Below are positions 23,754 through 35,069 of a stretch of 64,000 nt of DNA, in pieces. The position numbers and the translations under genes are program-made. How positions within the stretch are numbered: the stretch's first letter is position 1; each line of letters begins with the position of its first letter. The stretch is from NCBI GenBank assembly GCA_033239005.1, contig BSQZ01000051.1, forward strand, positions 662,501-726,500. The letters are read 5' to 3'. Source of the stretch: Lamellibrachia satsuma. Its lineage: Eukaryota > Annelida > Polychaeta > Sabellida > Siboglinidae. The notes beneath the pieces are model-generated. The model did not search any database. It saw only the letters and a program-made list of their open reading frames with translations, and was not told the origin of the DNA.

Positions 23754-24542
23754 CTGAAACATTGAAAGTAGTATACATAGATAGATAATGATAAATAACA
23801 TAATTACTATCATTAATTTACCTTTTGGTATGCTGTGCAGCAAACAGTTCAATTTATAATGCACTCCTACAATGTTTGTTGCTCAGAGCGCATTGCACTT
23901 TGCCACCGTTCACTGAAACCCCATTTCAACTTCTATTGAAGCAATAGCCACGCTGCAATTGATGTGTGAAAGCCGTTCGTTCTGATAATTGCATCACTAG
24001 AATCCAATCATAGTCTATAGCAAGGTACTCATTTATACAGCTGAATAAACTAAGGCAACGAGTACTGAACAAAATTGCCTAAGCTTCTAACAGCAGTAAG
24101 TGGATTTATACCCTGGTCCTCTCAGTTGAGTTTGATGTACTACCATTGGGTCACCACGTTCCACTGCACTGTAATGCTTCCAATATGTGCACACATACAT
24201 GCATGCCTGTGCATATATAATTTCATCTGTAGTCACCGCTGGTTACTGGAAAAACCAGCATGGTAAGTGCTGCCACCTGCTGGGTTCTATCAGGTATTAA
24301 CACTGGGTAATCATCTGCCAACTTTTTCAGCCAGAAACCCAGGTAATGTCTGACATTTAATCAACTATGTGTCACACAGTAGTTCACTGTTGACATTTAA
24401 TATCATCCCATCATAAGGTACACTACAAAACACATGTCATTTCTACGACAAAATGTTATGAAAATGAAAAAATATCCAATCGTCCCAAAGTACCAACTAA
24501 CATTACTGCCCTCTATTGGCATGCACAGGAACCACAACTTAC

Positions 24543-24670
24543 CGGCGCGCCTGTACTTGACATAGAATTCACTGCCGGGGTTTCTGGTCGGACCATCAGC
24601 TGTTGGCACCCATGACACATTGATGAAATCCTCTCCAGATTCAATTTTAGCGAAGCCAGAACGTCACGCT
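24543..24670 (-). CDS. L1/neuroglian-type FnIII domain, first-half exon
   Basis: Reads KIESGEDFINVSWVPT and RNPGSEFYVKYRRAG, the B-C-C' strands of FnIII (xINVSWxP, NPGSEFYVxYR is typical of the fifth FnIII in L1-family proteins). The donor gtaagt is phase 1 and joins the 23.75-kb exon to give YRRAG-AIDDEPW. The acceptor is tttcag at 24671. From there the frame is disturbed: phase 1 gives ERDVLASL, and one base must be added in the aaaa run (near 24647) to reach KIESGED. With that base restored, both borders are phase 1. Confidence 0.82.
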
Positions 24671-25200
24671 CTGAAAGAATTCACAACAATGAACGAAAGA
24701 TGGCGGACAATTGGTATTCAACGGCAGTCTGTGCTTATTGTTATAATGTGTTTATTCCCGCGCATGATCATGTTTTTGCCAGATATATTATTACATATAG
24801 CATGTTTCTTATCATTAAAAATCGTCCTGAATTACCATTTATACAGTTCATACTTAAGTGGTTCAACTTAAGAAATCTATTTTATCACCCCAAACACTTA
24901 CAATTGTCGTCCAAAATCTGCCTATATACATAGTGTATGTTGTTAATTATATTATGTTGAATTAACTGATGTGTGTACCATATAATTTTGAATACAGTAA
25001 CAACATATTGATATGTGATGTAAAAAAACAGGTGTTTCTGCAACGCCCCCCCCGAAGCTTTTTGACATGAAAAACGATATTAAAAATATGTTCAGTGTGT
25101 TGACAAAAGAGTTATGATAACTCTCCACTTATAAACTGATTTAACAGTGCTGTGAATGACTTCATTAAGGTTGACTCATTTTTGGAGTGAAAATGACACT
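24671..25200. other. Unassigned, probably intronic
   Basis: No supported feature. Confidence 0.35.
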
Positions 25201-25289
25201 TAAGGCTATTTGTAGCCCGCCTCTACATACATTGACATAAGGCTATTTGTAGCCCACCTCTACATGCATTGATTTAAGGCTATTTGTAG
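25201..25289 (-). repeat. 37-bp minisatellite, short copy (inverted orientation)
   Basis: Two and a half units of aaggctatttgtagcccgcc / tctacatacattgacat. This is the reverse complement of the long array at 43.73-44.47 kb. Confidence 0.92.
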
Positions 25290-25426
25290 TGTATAAAAAT
25301 GTGTTGATAAATGTTGCATTTAGAATATCATAACTTTGAAAATTAAGAAGAAAAATATTCATAATGTAGGAATTTTTTTAGAACTTGTAGAGTTAATTAA
25401 GCAAATGGTGACTGAAAGTATTATTA

Positions 25427-25510
25427 TAAAATAGCCATTACTATAAAATAGCCATTACATTACTATAAAATAGCCATTACATTACTATAAAATAGCCATT
25501 ACATTAGTGT
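25427..25510. repeat. 27-bp tandem repeat, about three copies
   Basis: actataaaatagccattaca is repeated at 25427-25510. Confidence 0.9.
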
Positions 25511-25844
25511 TATATTTTACATGGGCTATAGTTCCTTCATATTTTGTTTGTTGCCATGGAAATGGATCTGACAGAAAACTTGAAGATATGTTTTAATCAG
25601 TAAGACCCACTCTACACTTTGGGCATAAAACATTGCACTAACTATGTAAATTAAATCACATAGAGATGTCATGTCTCCCCTTGAACCTGCCTCAACAGTT
25701 CATTTAGCTCATTGTGAATCAGGTTCGTTCACGTTCAAATGTATAATGTGTGAATAGATTAAGTAATAGGCACAGTCAAATAGAGTGCATATATTTGGTA
25801 AAAATTAATGAAAGAATTGACTTAGATATTCTTTGCATGGATTA

Positions 25845-26216
25845 TCACTCATTCCACGTCTTCATTCTGGATGCAGTGTGAAGAATTACTCTGGTGTCTG
25901 CTTCCAGTTGAGTGGACTCAAGGTCAGACACATCTATGACTGAACCCTGTGTAGCCAATATCCTCTTACTTTCTTCCTTGAAGTCACCGCCAAGATACAG
26001 ACAACTCAAACCCATGGTTGGTACTAGCTGCTCTTCCTTGCTCGGTGTCTCACAGAGAAAGCTCAGAAGTCCCGCCTTGTTGGCTGACACAGAGAGGAAC
26101 TCCTGTGGGTCACGAGCTCTATACTGCTCACTTACCTCAGACAGCCTCGCTGGTCGTGACAAGGCATACATGTGCTGCTGCACGGACGATTTCAGGCTTC
26201 GGAAACTACCAGTCAC
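25845..26216 (-). CDS. Fragment of a mobile-element-associated protein (STQ-EADTR motif)
   Basis: A 123-residue frame contains GLSCLYLGG and VSDLESTQLEADTRVILHTA. The STQxEADTRxxLH motif recurs in multicopy proteins of invertebrates and fish that look transposon-derived, though I cannot name the superfamily. It ends shortly after the motif, so it is a fragment or one exon. It is unlike the neighbouring FnIII exons. Confidence 0.4.
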   Translation of the reverse strand: MTGSFRSLKSSVQQHMYALSRPARLSEVSEQYRARDPQEFLSVSANKAGLLSFLCETPSKEEQLVPTMGLSCLYLGGDFKEESKRILATQGSVIDVSDLESTQLEADTRVILHTASRMKTWNE

Positions 26217-26785
26217 AGCGGAAATGTACGATGCTTATACAAGTAAGAACATCTTCAATAAGATTATTATTGTAATAATTGTGCCACAAAAGTTAATAAT
26301 GGTCCTGTTATGTCTATATATTCAATGCATTGCATCTTGTCATACACTGGTTAAGATACAGGGAGGCTTACGAACATGCATAGCAATTTTGTGCCATGGC
26401 GCCTTCTTGCAAAACGTTTTTTTCTCATTTGATAATCATTAGTATTTAACTCCAAACAACAGTTCTAACAATTTGTTTGCACTCACTTAATGATATAATT
26501 GTTAGTGATTTAGAATGTTTATCTCTTAGGCAAATGTATAATGTTTGTAAAAATGGTATATTCTTAGTTTAGCAAAAACAGCATCAACCAGTATGCATCA
26601 ACTTGGCAGAACCTCGGTTTCCATGCTACGATCATCCAATTTACGGTGATTCTAGGTGTTTACTGCACTTAACTAATACTTAACTACTTTTGGGGTGTTT
26701 ATAGCACTAACCCGTCCATATTTGAGTGTAGACAAATGGCCGTGAGCTGCTGTTATCGCCCCAAAAAGGGTAAAACATTCAGTCA

Positions 26786-27584
26786 GATAGGGTCAGGGTT
26801 GTTTGATTTAAATCATTTGATTTAAATCATTGATTTAAATCACTCCAAAAAAATCATTGATTTATGATTTTTTTTTTACTTCCGATTTTTTAATCGCTGA
26901 TTTTTATGAATTTAACACAAATAATTGTTTACAAGCATCGAAATCAACAAAGTTTTGTATGTTTTTTAATACAAAAGCACAAAGTGCGCACACTTGTGTA
27001 GCTGTATTGACACCAGACAGCCTGATAGTCAAATATTTTACGACATTGTGTGTGTTTGAGCTATTCCCTTTCTGAATGCAGTGAAGCCACACAAACTTGT
27101 CTTCCAGAGCAAGTATCTTTTCAAGTCAGAAGCCCTGAGTTAAAGTCCACCTAGATCTTGTGCTAATTATTACCAATTCAGTATGTTGACTCAAGTAAGT
27201 CTGGTTGGAGACCCTTAGAGTACACAGAGCCCTGGTCAGGTGCTAATCCACCCTCTAAGCAAACAATAATTAGCACTGCTACAGCCACAGACACACAGCA
27301 TGCTTTCCTTTCCAAGACATATTATGCAACTACAGGGGTGAGGCTTTGTGGACATTGTCTAATGTCCTCAGATAAGCAAAAATCATGTACCCTTTGTTAA
27401 GACAAGTACCCAAATCGATTTGAATAGAACACGTTTGAAAGAGTTTATAAATATAAACATCTATATAAATGTATATATACCAGATTTTAAAAAAATCAAA
27501 TAAATAAAAAAATCCGATTTAAATCAAATAAATCCGATTTTCTTTTGATAAAAAAATCATGTTTTTTTCAACCCTGGATAGAGT
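26786..27584. mobile_element. Non-autonomous hAT element with target-site duplication
   Basis: Terminal inverted repeats start cagggttg at 26794 and end caaccctg at 27576, each followed inward by gatttaaatc-rich repeats. The flanking octamers are gatagggt (26786-26793) and gatagagt (27577-27584), matching at 7 of 8. An 8-bp duplication is diagnostic of hAT. Inside, a minus-strand frame (FVWLHCIQKGN...CALCAFVLK) faintly resembles a BED zinc finger, but no transposase is present. Confidence 0.8.
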
Positions 27585-27954
27585 TACAATGCTAGTTCGC
27601 AATAGGGTTGGACGATACAAGGTTGTCCAACCAGGTTGTTTACAAGGTTGTCCACCCAGGCTGTGATCCTAGATATAAAATAAATTTAGTGCCCGCAATT
27701 AGCAGTTAGAGTCCAGGCCGGCCCAGGTCCGCAAACTAGAATTTAGGCCCGGCCCAGGCCCAACCCAGACAGTGAATGTTTGGCCCAGGCCCGGCCTGCA
27801 AGTTTCAGGCCCAAGCCCGGCCCATACCCGCGGGCCAAAGATGGGTAAACCTGCTGCCCGCAAGCCCGTGGCCCGCTAAGTTTAGAGAAGATAAATCTAT
27901 AATCTTATAACAAAGACAAAAAACAAATAAACTGTAAAACGTACTTATTGTTTT

Positions 27955-28055
27955 ATTAAATAAAAAAGGTCCATAGTGTGCTGGATGAGTTCTAAAAATT
28001 CAGCACCACCAACTTCTTCAAACTTACAAATATCCTGAAGAAAAATTAAGAAAAA
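27955..28055 (-). pseudogene. Possible C-terminal coding scrap of the GGCCCG element
   Basis: A minus-strand frame reads FLQDICKFEEVGGAEFLELI then QHTMDLFYLIK, near the left border. It could be the end of the element's original transposase. No diagnostic motif is visible, so this rests on position and an open frame only. Confidence 0.2.
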
Positions 28056-28784
28056 CTTCTTAGTGTCATTACTATTAAATATGGTAACATTTGTTATATT
28101 TGGCTTTAATGTATTGGTTTATTGTTAGGGTAGGATATTTGTTTATCTAACCCTGACTTAACCCATATGCAAGCCATAATCCCAATTTATATTGTTAATT
28201 GAATTAGCTCAACTAAGTTAACATAATTTAATATATTTCAATTAAATGTCACCCACTGGCACTGACACCCAGTGGCATTTCCAGCAGGCCTGCAGTCACT
28301 AGCCTGAGACAGACATGTTCAGACATGTGTGAATTAGTACAAGTGTGAATGAATTAGGACTGGGGAGAAATACCAATTACCAACTGGGTTGGGTACTGGG
28401 TAGTGGGCTAGTGGCCTAGTGGGCACTTGGCAGTGGGCAGGTCTTTCAGGTGGGCAATGTTTGGAGGGAAGACCTAGACAATAGAATGTCCACTGGTATG
28501 GTCAAAGGGTGATAAGTTGATTGTTAATCATGGCTTGATTGCCTCTGCAAATATTTCTAAAGTAAACATTTGGGGCTGGCTACTTCCAGCCAAGTGAACT
28601 TATGGGGTTCGCTAGGTGGCGTGGTCAGCGGTATACGGACAAAAACCACCCCAGACGAAAACCACCTGGACAAAAACCATCTGGACTAAAACCCTCCCGG
28701 ACATAATCCCCCCTGACTAAAACTACCCTGGACAAAAACCACCCACGTTTTTTGCGAGTATTTATTTAGAATCATACGACCAAT

Positions 28785-29134
28785 TATCATGAGTATACAC
28801 ATTCATACAGTGAGGGTGATTTTATATAGCATCATTTTACAACCAATTATACACATTCATACATGTACACATATCAAAAGTCAACATATATTATGAAAAT
28901 TACTTCCAGCGGATACAGTGTCTATGAAAATTACTTCCAGCGGATACAGTGTCCTATTATTATCATGAGTATACACATTCATACAGTGAGGGTGATTTTA
29001 TATAGCATAATTTTACAACCAATTATACACATTCATACATGTACACATATCAAAAGTCAACATATATTATGAAAATTACTTCCAGCGGATACAGTGTCTA
29101 TGAAAATTACTTCCAGCGGATACAGTGTCCTATT
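28785..29134. repeat. 176-bp subterminal direct repeat in the MULE
   Basis: Two copies (28785-28960 and 28961-29134), each ending in a doubled short unit of attacttccagcggataca. The transposase stop codon lies inside the second copy. Confidence 0.9.
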
Positions 29135-30576
29135 CCCCTCAGGGTAACCTCAACAGATTTGCGGCCATCGCGAATATCTGTACAGAGGTTGTGAAGCCTC
29201 TGCTGGAGCTGTACTGTGGATCGATGTACCCGCTTCTTGAGAGGCTGTCCACGGGAATCCAGAAGAATGGCGGCGCGAGCATCATTCTGATCCTTACGAA
29301 GATTGTCAATGGTACGCCATATGCTGGGATGTGAACACCCAACAAGTGATTGGAAGGAGTTGTTCCATGCCTCGCACATATTGTTGGTTCGAGATTCACC
29401 GCTGATTGTGACCTCATGAACGTTCCACAGTTCAGGTGGGAACATTGGTGCGATCCTGCGCATCTTCATTGGAGGAATGCTACCATCTGGACCAGTTGGT
29501 CGCTGGATTCGGCGATACGATCCCGAGATGTAGGTGGCATCAAAGTAATCGATGAGAGGTTCTAGACCTTCAGGTGTGTGTTCCTTGAGATACTTCAGTC
29601 CTTCTGGAACATCAGCTACAGGCAAGAATGCCAATCCGTCGAGCATCCCGCAGAACAGCTTCACGTCATCATCTGAGCGATACAGTGTCACAAGTCCAAG
29701 CTGCTGCACCTTGCGCCACGTACTCTGGGTGAGATGATAAAAGCAACCTCTGCTCTGAACATCGGATCCAAGGGTACTGCTGACTGCGTTGATAGTAGCC
29801 TGTTCAAAGTCAGTGATGATCGTTGTTGGATCAGGCTGAAAACCCAGATCACTACACCTTTCCAGTACAGCTGTGATGAGCTCTTCGTATGTGGCTTGAG
29901 TCTTGCTGGATAGGAATGCATAAACACAGCTGATAGCACTTTCCCCGAGAGGGGCGTGAATCACGTAGAGTTGTTGAAAGATGGAAGGTGCTGAATCAAA
30001 AGTGCCATCCATATGCCAGGTGTCAGATCGCGCAAGCTGTGTCAATGCAGCATCAGAGGCGAAAACCAGCATCCGATCAGCTGCATCTGGACCGCTGTCA
30101 TGGATCAGAAATTGTTCATTGTCAGTACCAGTGGTGCACCATTCGTCGGGCATAACGAGGTCAGGCAGGCCAGCTGGGCTTTTTGGAAAAGCTTTGGCCT
30201 TTTCACGGCATATACAGCGTTTGATGGACTCGCGAGCACCCATGGACACCCGGACTTCTAGGGATTCAGCGGCTGTGTTGTCAGCGAGTAGTTGTGCAGG
30301 AGTGCCCCTGGAAGTGCCAGCTGCTTCTTTGATTACTGAGCGGATCTTTGTAGCAGCTGTAGTGTATGGGTTGGGGTCATGGCTGTGCGGAGTAGTTCGG
30401 ATTGTTGTCTGGATCTGTAAGTCACTAGTGAGAGATCCCTTGCAGTTTTTTGAAACTCTTTGGGAGCATTCCCAGCATATTGTTGTCTTGCTATCTTTTT
30501 TCTTGGTATACATATAACCACCACATAGAAGTTTTGAACCACCCTTGTGGCTCTTGATGATCTCCATAGTATTCAA
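29107..30576 (-). CDS. MULE transposase with FLYWCH zinc finger
   Basis: Catalyses cut-and-paste transposition by binding the terminal repeats and cutting with a DDE active site. The 489-residue frame is uninterrupted. Residues 5-68 look like a FLYWCH finger (GYMY, WECSQR, CKGSL, HSHDP), a DNA-binding fold often fused to MULE transposases. The catalytic core has Asp about 190 in TWHMDGTFDS, Asp about 256 in IITDFEQA, a CxxH at about 278-281 (GCFYHLTQ) and Glu about 402 in NNMCEAWNN, the usual MULE spacing. No SWIM finger is visible at the C-terminus. The start at MNTMEI is the first Met of the frame. It is alone in the element, and no intron is needed. Confidence 0.9.
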   Translation of the reverse strand: MNTMEIIKSHKGGSKLLCGGYMYTKKKDSKTTICWECSQRVSKNCKGSLTSDLQIQTTIRTTPHSHDPNPYTTAATKIRSVIKEAAGTSRGTPAQLLADNTAAESLEVRVSMGARESIKRCICREKAKAFPKSPAGLPDLVMPDEWCTTGTDNEQFLIHDSGPDAADRMLVFASDAALTQLARSDTWHMDGTFDSAPSIFQQLYVIHAPLGESAISCVYAFLSSKTQATYEELITAVLERCSDLGFQPDPTTIITDFEQATINAVSSTLGSDVQSRGCFYHLTQSTWRKVQQLGLVTLYRSDDDVKLFCGMLDGLAFLPVADVPEGLKYLKEHTPEGLEPLIDYFDATYISGSYRRIQRPTGPDGSIPPMKMRRIAPMFPPELWNVHEVTISGESRTNNMCEAWNNSFQSLVGCSHPSIWRTIDNLRKDQNDARAAILLDSRGQPLKKRVHRSTVQLQQRLHNLCTDIRDGRKSVEVTLRGIGHCIRWK

Positions 30577-30737
30577 TGTTTAGTATCTCAGTAATAAAGT
30601 TGTGTAGCTTATAATATCTTTTGAGAAGTGATAATGTGACTGATATGACTTCCATATTTATAGGAACTCAGGACTGATTAAAGGATTATCCTGATTACAG
30701 TTAAGACCTTTCTTTCATATAAATGCAATAATTTTGA

Positions 30738-31020
30738 GATGGCTTCACCCTGACAAATGAAAAATTTTCTTTATTCATGTACATGATTACATTCATCAAT
30801 AGAGAGTGGCTTCTATCATTGATTGCCTGATTGGCTGGGATTACAATTAAAGGTTGGCTTCTCCCTGACAAAGGAAAATTTTTCTTTATTCATGTACATG
30901 ATTACATTCATCAATAGAGAGTGGCTTCTATCATTGATTGCCTGATTGCCTGGATTACAATTAAAGGTTGGCTTCTCCCTGACAAAGGATAAAATTCTTT
31001 TGTCATGCAAAGGATTACAA
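30738..31020. repeat. 115-bp subterminal tandem repeat in the MULE
   Basis: About two and a half copies sharing ttattcatgtacatgattac and gagtggcttctatcattgat, between the transposase start and the right TIR. It may act as promoter or transposase-binding repeats. Confidence 0.88.
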
Positions 31021-31318
31021 TTATACATGTATGTCAGTTTCATGTAATTGCAATGTTTTCATTGTTGACAAAGGAACTTTCATTGTTAAGGCTCATCATT
31101 CATTATTTAATATTTCACTTGTTTTCTATACTTCTATACATAAATTATAAGAAGATATAGTTACAATTTTCAAAGAATATTTCAAAGATAAAAAAGGGGG
31201 TTTTTGTCCAGGGTAGTTTTAGTCCGGGGGGATTATGTCTGGGGGGGTTTTAGTCCGGGTAGTTTTTGTCCAGATGGTTTTTGTCCGGGGTGGTTTCTGT
31301 CCTACACCCGTGGTCAGC

Positions 31319-31860
31319 GGTGGTGTTGTCGGGTCGGATCTCCGGTGGAATTTGTCATTTTGCTAATTTATATAATAATTTACCTTGTTTACTGATCGGT
31401 ACACCGATCAAGTACAACATAAAGACCCAGACGGGAGAAACCTGAACGATATATGCTGAATACAGCTAAGTAAAATCTGCACTTATACCAGCCAGATTAA
31501 ATTTGTATTTCCCGCCCTTTGGGTCAAGGCCGATCTGTGTAAACAAAGACCCTACGGCCAACAAGGCTACCGTATGTTTTAGTTAAACATAGCTTGTTAG
31601 ACGCACTTGCTCGGGTATCAACACCTAGCGTGACATATACATTACATACACACTATCTATCCATGCTATATATCCCTGCCCCGTACCTTTCGTACTAACC
31701 AGGCTTTTTAACCGACGCTGAACTTTATGATCTAGAGTCGCCCTAGATCGTAACGCCTGTCAGACAAACAAGTTGATTTGTCTGAAGCTCCGTCTTATCC
31801 TGCACAAATCAGCGTCATCCATTGCACAGCTTTCACGAGTTCTTCTTTTAGCTATTCAGA
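31319..31860. other. Likely LINE-B 5' flank or UTR
   Basis: Non-coding, with no repeats recognised. It lies between the MULE target duplication and the monomer-like repeats upstream of LINE-B. Confidence 0.4.
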
Positions 31861-31861
31861 T

Positions 31862-32175
31862 CTTATATAAGTATTATTGTCGTTTTATATAAGTATTATT
31901 GTCACTATTATTTATTTATTTATTAAAATTTAACCACCTGTTTTAATATGATAATTTGAGTACGCTTTTAAAGGTTATTTTATCTTATTTATTCCGTAAT
32001 TTTGTTTTATATAAGTATTATTGTCACTATTATTTATTTATTTATTAAAATTTTATATAAGTATTATTGTCACTATTATTTATTTATTTATTAAAATTTA
32101 ACCACCTGTTTTCATATGATAATCTGAGTACGCTTTTAAAGGTTATTTTATCTTATTTATTCCGTAATTTTGTTT
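31862..32175 (+). repeat. 168-bp monomer repeats upstream of LINE-B
   Basis: aaccacctgttttaatatga recurs at 31932 and 32100. The companion ataagtattattgtcactat occurs four times. The repeats end just before the coding region, like the promoter monomers in the 5' UTR of some LINEs. Confidence 0.75.
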
Positions 32176-32240
32176 TACACCCTCGCCACTCGAGGACCCC
32201 CTTAGCTTCACAACGATACTGGGAATATCGTGATCTAGTC

Positions 32241-35069
32241 ATGTCTCAAATGCCAAGAAAACATTGGAAATCCAATATAAGTCTGCTTAATGTCAATACA
32301 CAGTCAATCAGCGCAAAGAAGCTTGAATTCCAGTACATGGTAGAGGACGCAAAACCTGACATCATAATTGCATGTGAAACTTGGCTCAAGCCCAATATCA
32401 ACAGTAGCGAATTCATGCCACCTGGGTATGACCCTCCTTTCAGGAATGACAGAGCGGATGGTTATGGAGAGGTCATGATTGCCATCAAGACTGGACTTGT
32501 CGCAGAACGCATATCTATAATGTCACCGTGCGAGATGGTAGGAGTGAAAATTCAGACCGCACAGCCACACCCTCTTGTAGTACTCGGAGTTTACAGGCCA
32601 ACAGACAACAACTCTGATTACACAAACTGTATGTGTGATGCCATATCAAGCATAGCCAGGAAATTCCCAAACAGCCCCCTGTGGATTGCAGGAGACACAA
32701 ACCTCCCAGACGTCAATTGGCAAACAAACACCATATCGAAACATCAGTACACTAAACAGATAAATGAACTCTTCATTGACACATTTGCCATGCTGGGCTT
32801 ATCACAGATGGTCACTTTCCCGACAAGACTTCACAACACCTTAGATGTCTTCCTAACAAATCGACCTTCCCTCGTCAACAGATGCGAGCCAATACCAGGG
32901 GTCAGTGATCATGACGCAGCAGTCTACGTAAACTCGGACATCGTGCCAAAAAGACAAAGACCTGTCCAGAGGAAGATCCACATATGGAAGAAAGCAGACA
33001 CTGAACTGATCAAGGAAGATCTAGCTGCTTTTGCTGAAGAGATGCAAACCCGATACAACCCGGAAACACCTGTGGAAACATTGTGGGCATTATTTACAGC
33101 CAAATGCCAAAGCGTATTGGCCAATCACGTTCCAACAAAACTGTCTTCCCAGCGCTACAATCAGCCCTGGGCCAACGGCAAGATAAGAAACCTGTCTAGA
33201 AAGAAAAAGAAATGCTACAAGAAGGCCCAGCGAACCAAGTCTGACCAGGACATAGCAAAATACCGGGCTACAAAGAAGCTTGTTCAATCAGAGTGCCGCA
33301 AGGCGTATTACCAATACATTAACTCCATGATAGGAGAAAGCAACCAGAATGGGGGCAATCTGAAGAAGTTTTGGTCTTTCATCAAAAGCAAGAAAAGCGA
33401 CAACAACGGAGTAGCCCCACTCAAGAAGAATGGCATTGTCCACAGCGACAGCCAGACTAAAGCTGATATTCTTAACACCCAATTCTCATCGGTCTTCACG
33501 AAAGGAGGCAAGATTAACGTGCCGAACCTTGGAACTTGCAAATACAGTGTCTTGCCAGATATCACAGTATGTGAAACTGGCGTGAGAAAACTCCTCGAAG
33601 CAGTTAAACCCCATAAAGCCACTGGACCTGATGCGATTCCTGCCAGGCTCCTGAAAGACTATGCCGCTGAGATTGCACCAGTACTGACGCTCATCTACCA
33701 ATCATCCCTTGATCAAGGCACCGTGCCGGTAGATTGGAAACATGCTTGGGTTATTCCAGTCTATAAGAAGGGAGATAGAGGCTCACCATCAAACTACAGA
33801 CCTATCTCTCTAACGAGCATTTCCTGCAAAACTCTGGAGCACATCATACACAGCAACTTCATGGACCACCTGGAAAACCTCAACATACTAACTGACTATC
33901 AGCATGGCTTCCGCAAACATAGATCCTGCGAAACCCAGCTTATCCAAACAGTTGATGATCTAGCCAAGAGCCTACATGATGCTGGACAGATCGACGCTGT
34001 GCTGCTGGATTTCTCTAAAGCATTTGATAAAGTGTCTCATCCCCACCTGGCAGCCAAATTACGTCATTACGGCGTGCGAGGAAATACACTGGACTGGATC
34101 CAAAACTTCCTGAGTAACCGTACCCAAGAAGTAGTCCTCGAAGGTAAAAGATCATTTACAGCTGCTGTCACCTCAGGCGTTCCACAGGGCACAGTCCTCG
34201 GCCCCATCCTCTTCCTGTGTTACATCAATGACCTCCCGGACCAAGTATCCTCTACCGCACGTCTATTTGCTGATGACTGCCTCCTGTACCGGAACATCAA
34301 CGCAACAGCTGACGCAGATACATTACAAGATGACATCGACAGGTTGCAGAAATGGGAGGCAGACTGGTTGATGGAGTTTAACCCAGACAAGTGCGAGATT
34401 ATCAGAATCACCAACAGAAGGAAGAAGAAAGTAGTCAGCTGCTACTCGATCCATGGGAAAGCTCTGAAGGAGGTCACTGGCGCCAAGTACCTTGGAGTAA
34501 CCATCGACAGGAAGTTAACATGGAATGACCACATCGACAACATAACAAAGAAGGCCAACAACACCAGGGCTTTCTTACAGCGCAACATCAGCAGCTGCCC
34601 CCAAGCCATCAAATCGCGGTGTTACCAGACCTTTGTAAGGCCTATTGTGGAGTATGCGTCGACTGTATGGGACCCATCCACCAAAAAGTACACCAAGGCA
34701 GTTGAGAATGTCCAGAGGCAAGCAGCCCGCTTCGTAATGAACGACTACCGGCGACGCAGCAGCGTAGGGAACATGCTTGAGAGTTTGGAATGGAAGTCAC
34801 TAGAGAGAAGACGAGCCGATGCCAAGTTGATGATGCTGTACCGCATCAACCACAAACTGGTTGATGTGACAACGAAGTCGCTAGCCGCCGCACCAACACG
34901 CACCAGAGGCAGCACTTATCGCTTTTACCAGACTTTCACCCGCGTCGACGCCTACAAATCCTCATTCTTTCCCAGCGCCATCAGACTATGGAACAATAGC
35001 ACACACGAATTAGTTAGCCAACCGTCAGTAGAAAGGTTTAGACAATGCCTTCTCACCATGCCAACATAG
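32241..35069 (+). CDS. LINE-B endonuclease/reverse transcriptase, intact
   Basis: Nicks target DNA and primes reverse transcription of its own RNA. I chose ATG 32241 (MSQMPRKHWK, 942 residues). The upstream extension to 32067 reads through AT-rich monomers and the conserved protein begins at once afterwards. The endonuclease (about residues 14-230) has LNVNTQS, ACETW, GVYRPT, IAGDTNLPDVNW and GVSDHDA. The RT (about 490-770) has KATGPDAIPARLL, DWKHAWVIPVYKKGD, YRPISLTSI, QHGFRKHRSC, DFSKAFDKVSH, SGVPQGTVLGPILF and catalytic FADD near 677. The C-terminal region ends EWKSLERRRADAKLMM and RLWNN. No stop or frameshift, so it may be active or recently so. It is more GC-rich than the surroundings. 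Confidence 0.95.
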   Translation: MSQMPRKHWKSNISLLNVNTQSISAKKLEFQYMVEDAKPDIIIACETWLKPNINSSEFMPPGYDPPFRNDRADGYGEVMIAIKTGLVAERISIMSPCEMVGVKIQTAQPHPLVVLGVYRPTDNNSDYTNCMCDAISSIARKFPNSPLWIAGDTNLPDVNWQTNTISKHQYTKQINELFIDTFAMLGLSQMVTFPTRLHNTLDVFLTNRPSLVNRCEPIPGVSDHDAAVYVNSDIVPKRQRPVQRKIHIWKKADTELIKEDLAAFAEEMQTRYNPETPVETLWALFTAKCQSVLANHVPTKLSSQRYNQPWANGKIRNLSRKKKKCYKKAQRTKSDQDIAKYRATKKLVQSECRKAYYQYINSMIGESNQNGGNLKKFWSFIKSKKSDNNGVAPLKKNGIVHSDSQTKADILNTQFSSVFTKGGKINVPNLGTCKYSVLPDITVCETGVRKLLEAVKPHKATGPDAIPARLLKDYAAEIAPVLTLIYQSSLDQGTVPVDWKHAWVIPVYKKGDRGSPSNYRPISLTSISCKTLEHIIHSNFMDHLENLNILTDYQHGFRKHRSCETQLIQTVDDLAKSLHDAGQIDAVLLDFSKAFDKVSHPHLAAKLRHYGVRGNTLDWIQNFLSNRTQEVVLEGKRSFTAAVTSGVPQGTVLGPILFLCYINDLPDQVSSTARLFADDCLLYRNINATADADTLQDDIDRLQKWEADWLMEFNPDKCEIIRITNRRKKKVVSCYSIHGKALKEVTGAKYLGVTIDRKLTWNDHIDNITKKANNTRAFLQRNISSCPQAIKSRCYQTFVRPIVEYASTVWDPSTKKYTKAVENVQRQAARFVMNDYRRRSSVGNMLESLEWKSLERRRADAKLMMLYRINHKLVDVTTKSLAAAPTRTRGSTYRFYQTFTRVDAYKSSFFPSAIRLWNNSTHELVSQPSVERFRQCLLTMPT

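Larger units (their letters stand above)
28620..31318. mobile_element. Complete MULE DNA transposon with TIRs and 10-bp target duplication
   Basis: The element spans 28630-31308. Both ends show terminal inverted repeats of about 115 bp, starting ggtatacggacaaaaaccac on the left and reading ggtgtaggacagaaaccacc from the right. The target duplication cgtggtcagc is exact at 28620-28629 and 31309-31318. Length 9-11 bp is the Mutator-like hallmark. The TIR is itself a string of short ggac(a/t)aaaacc units. It encodes one transposase on the minus strand. It appears young, because the duplication is perfect and the gene is open. Confidence 0.93.

Noticed and set aside
28560..28629. tRNA-like text split by the MULE (ggtggcgtggtcagcgg, joined to sequence after 31318)
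   Set aside because: The A- and B-box likeness is weak and no cloverleaf forms when the MULE is removed.
29981..30517. 178-residue plus-strand frame
   Set aside because: Shadow of the MULE transposase on the opposite strand.
32067..32240. N-terminal 58 residues of the LINE-B frame
   Set aside because: They translate AT-rich tandem monomers. Conserved protein begins after ATG 32241.
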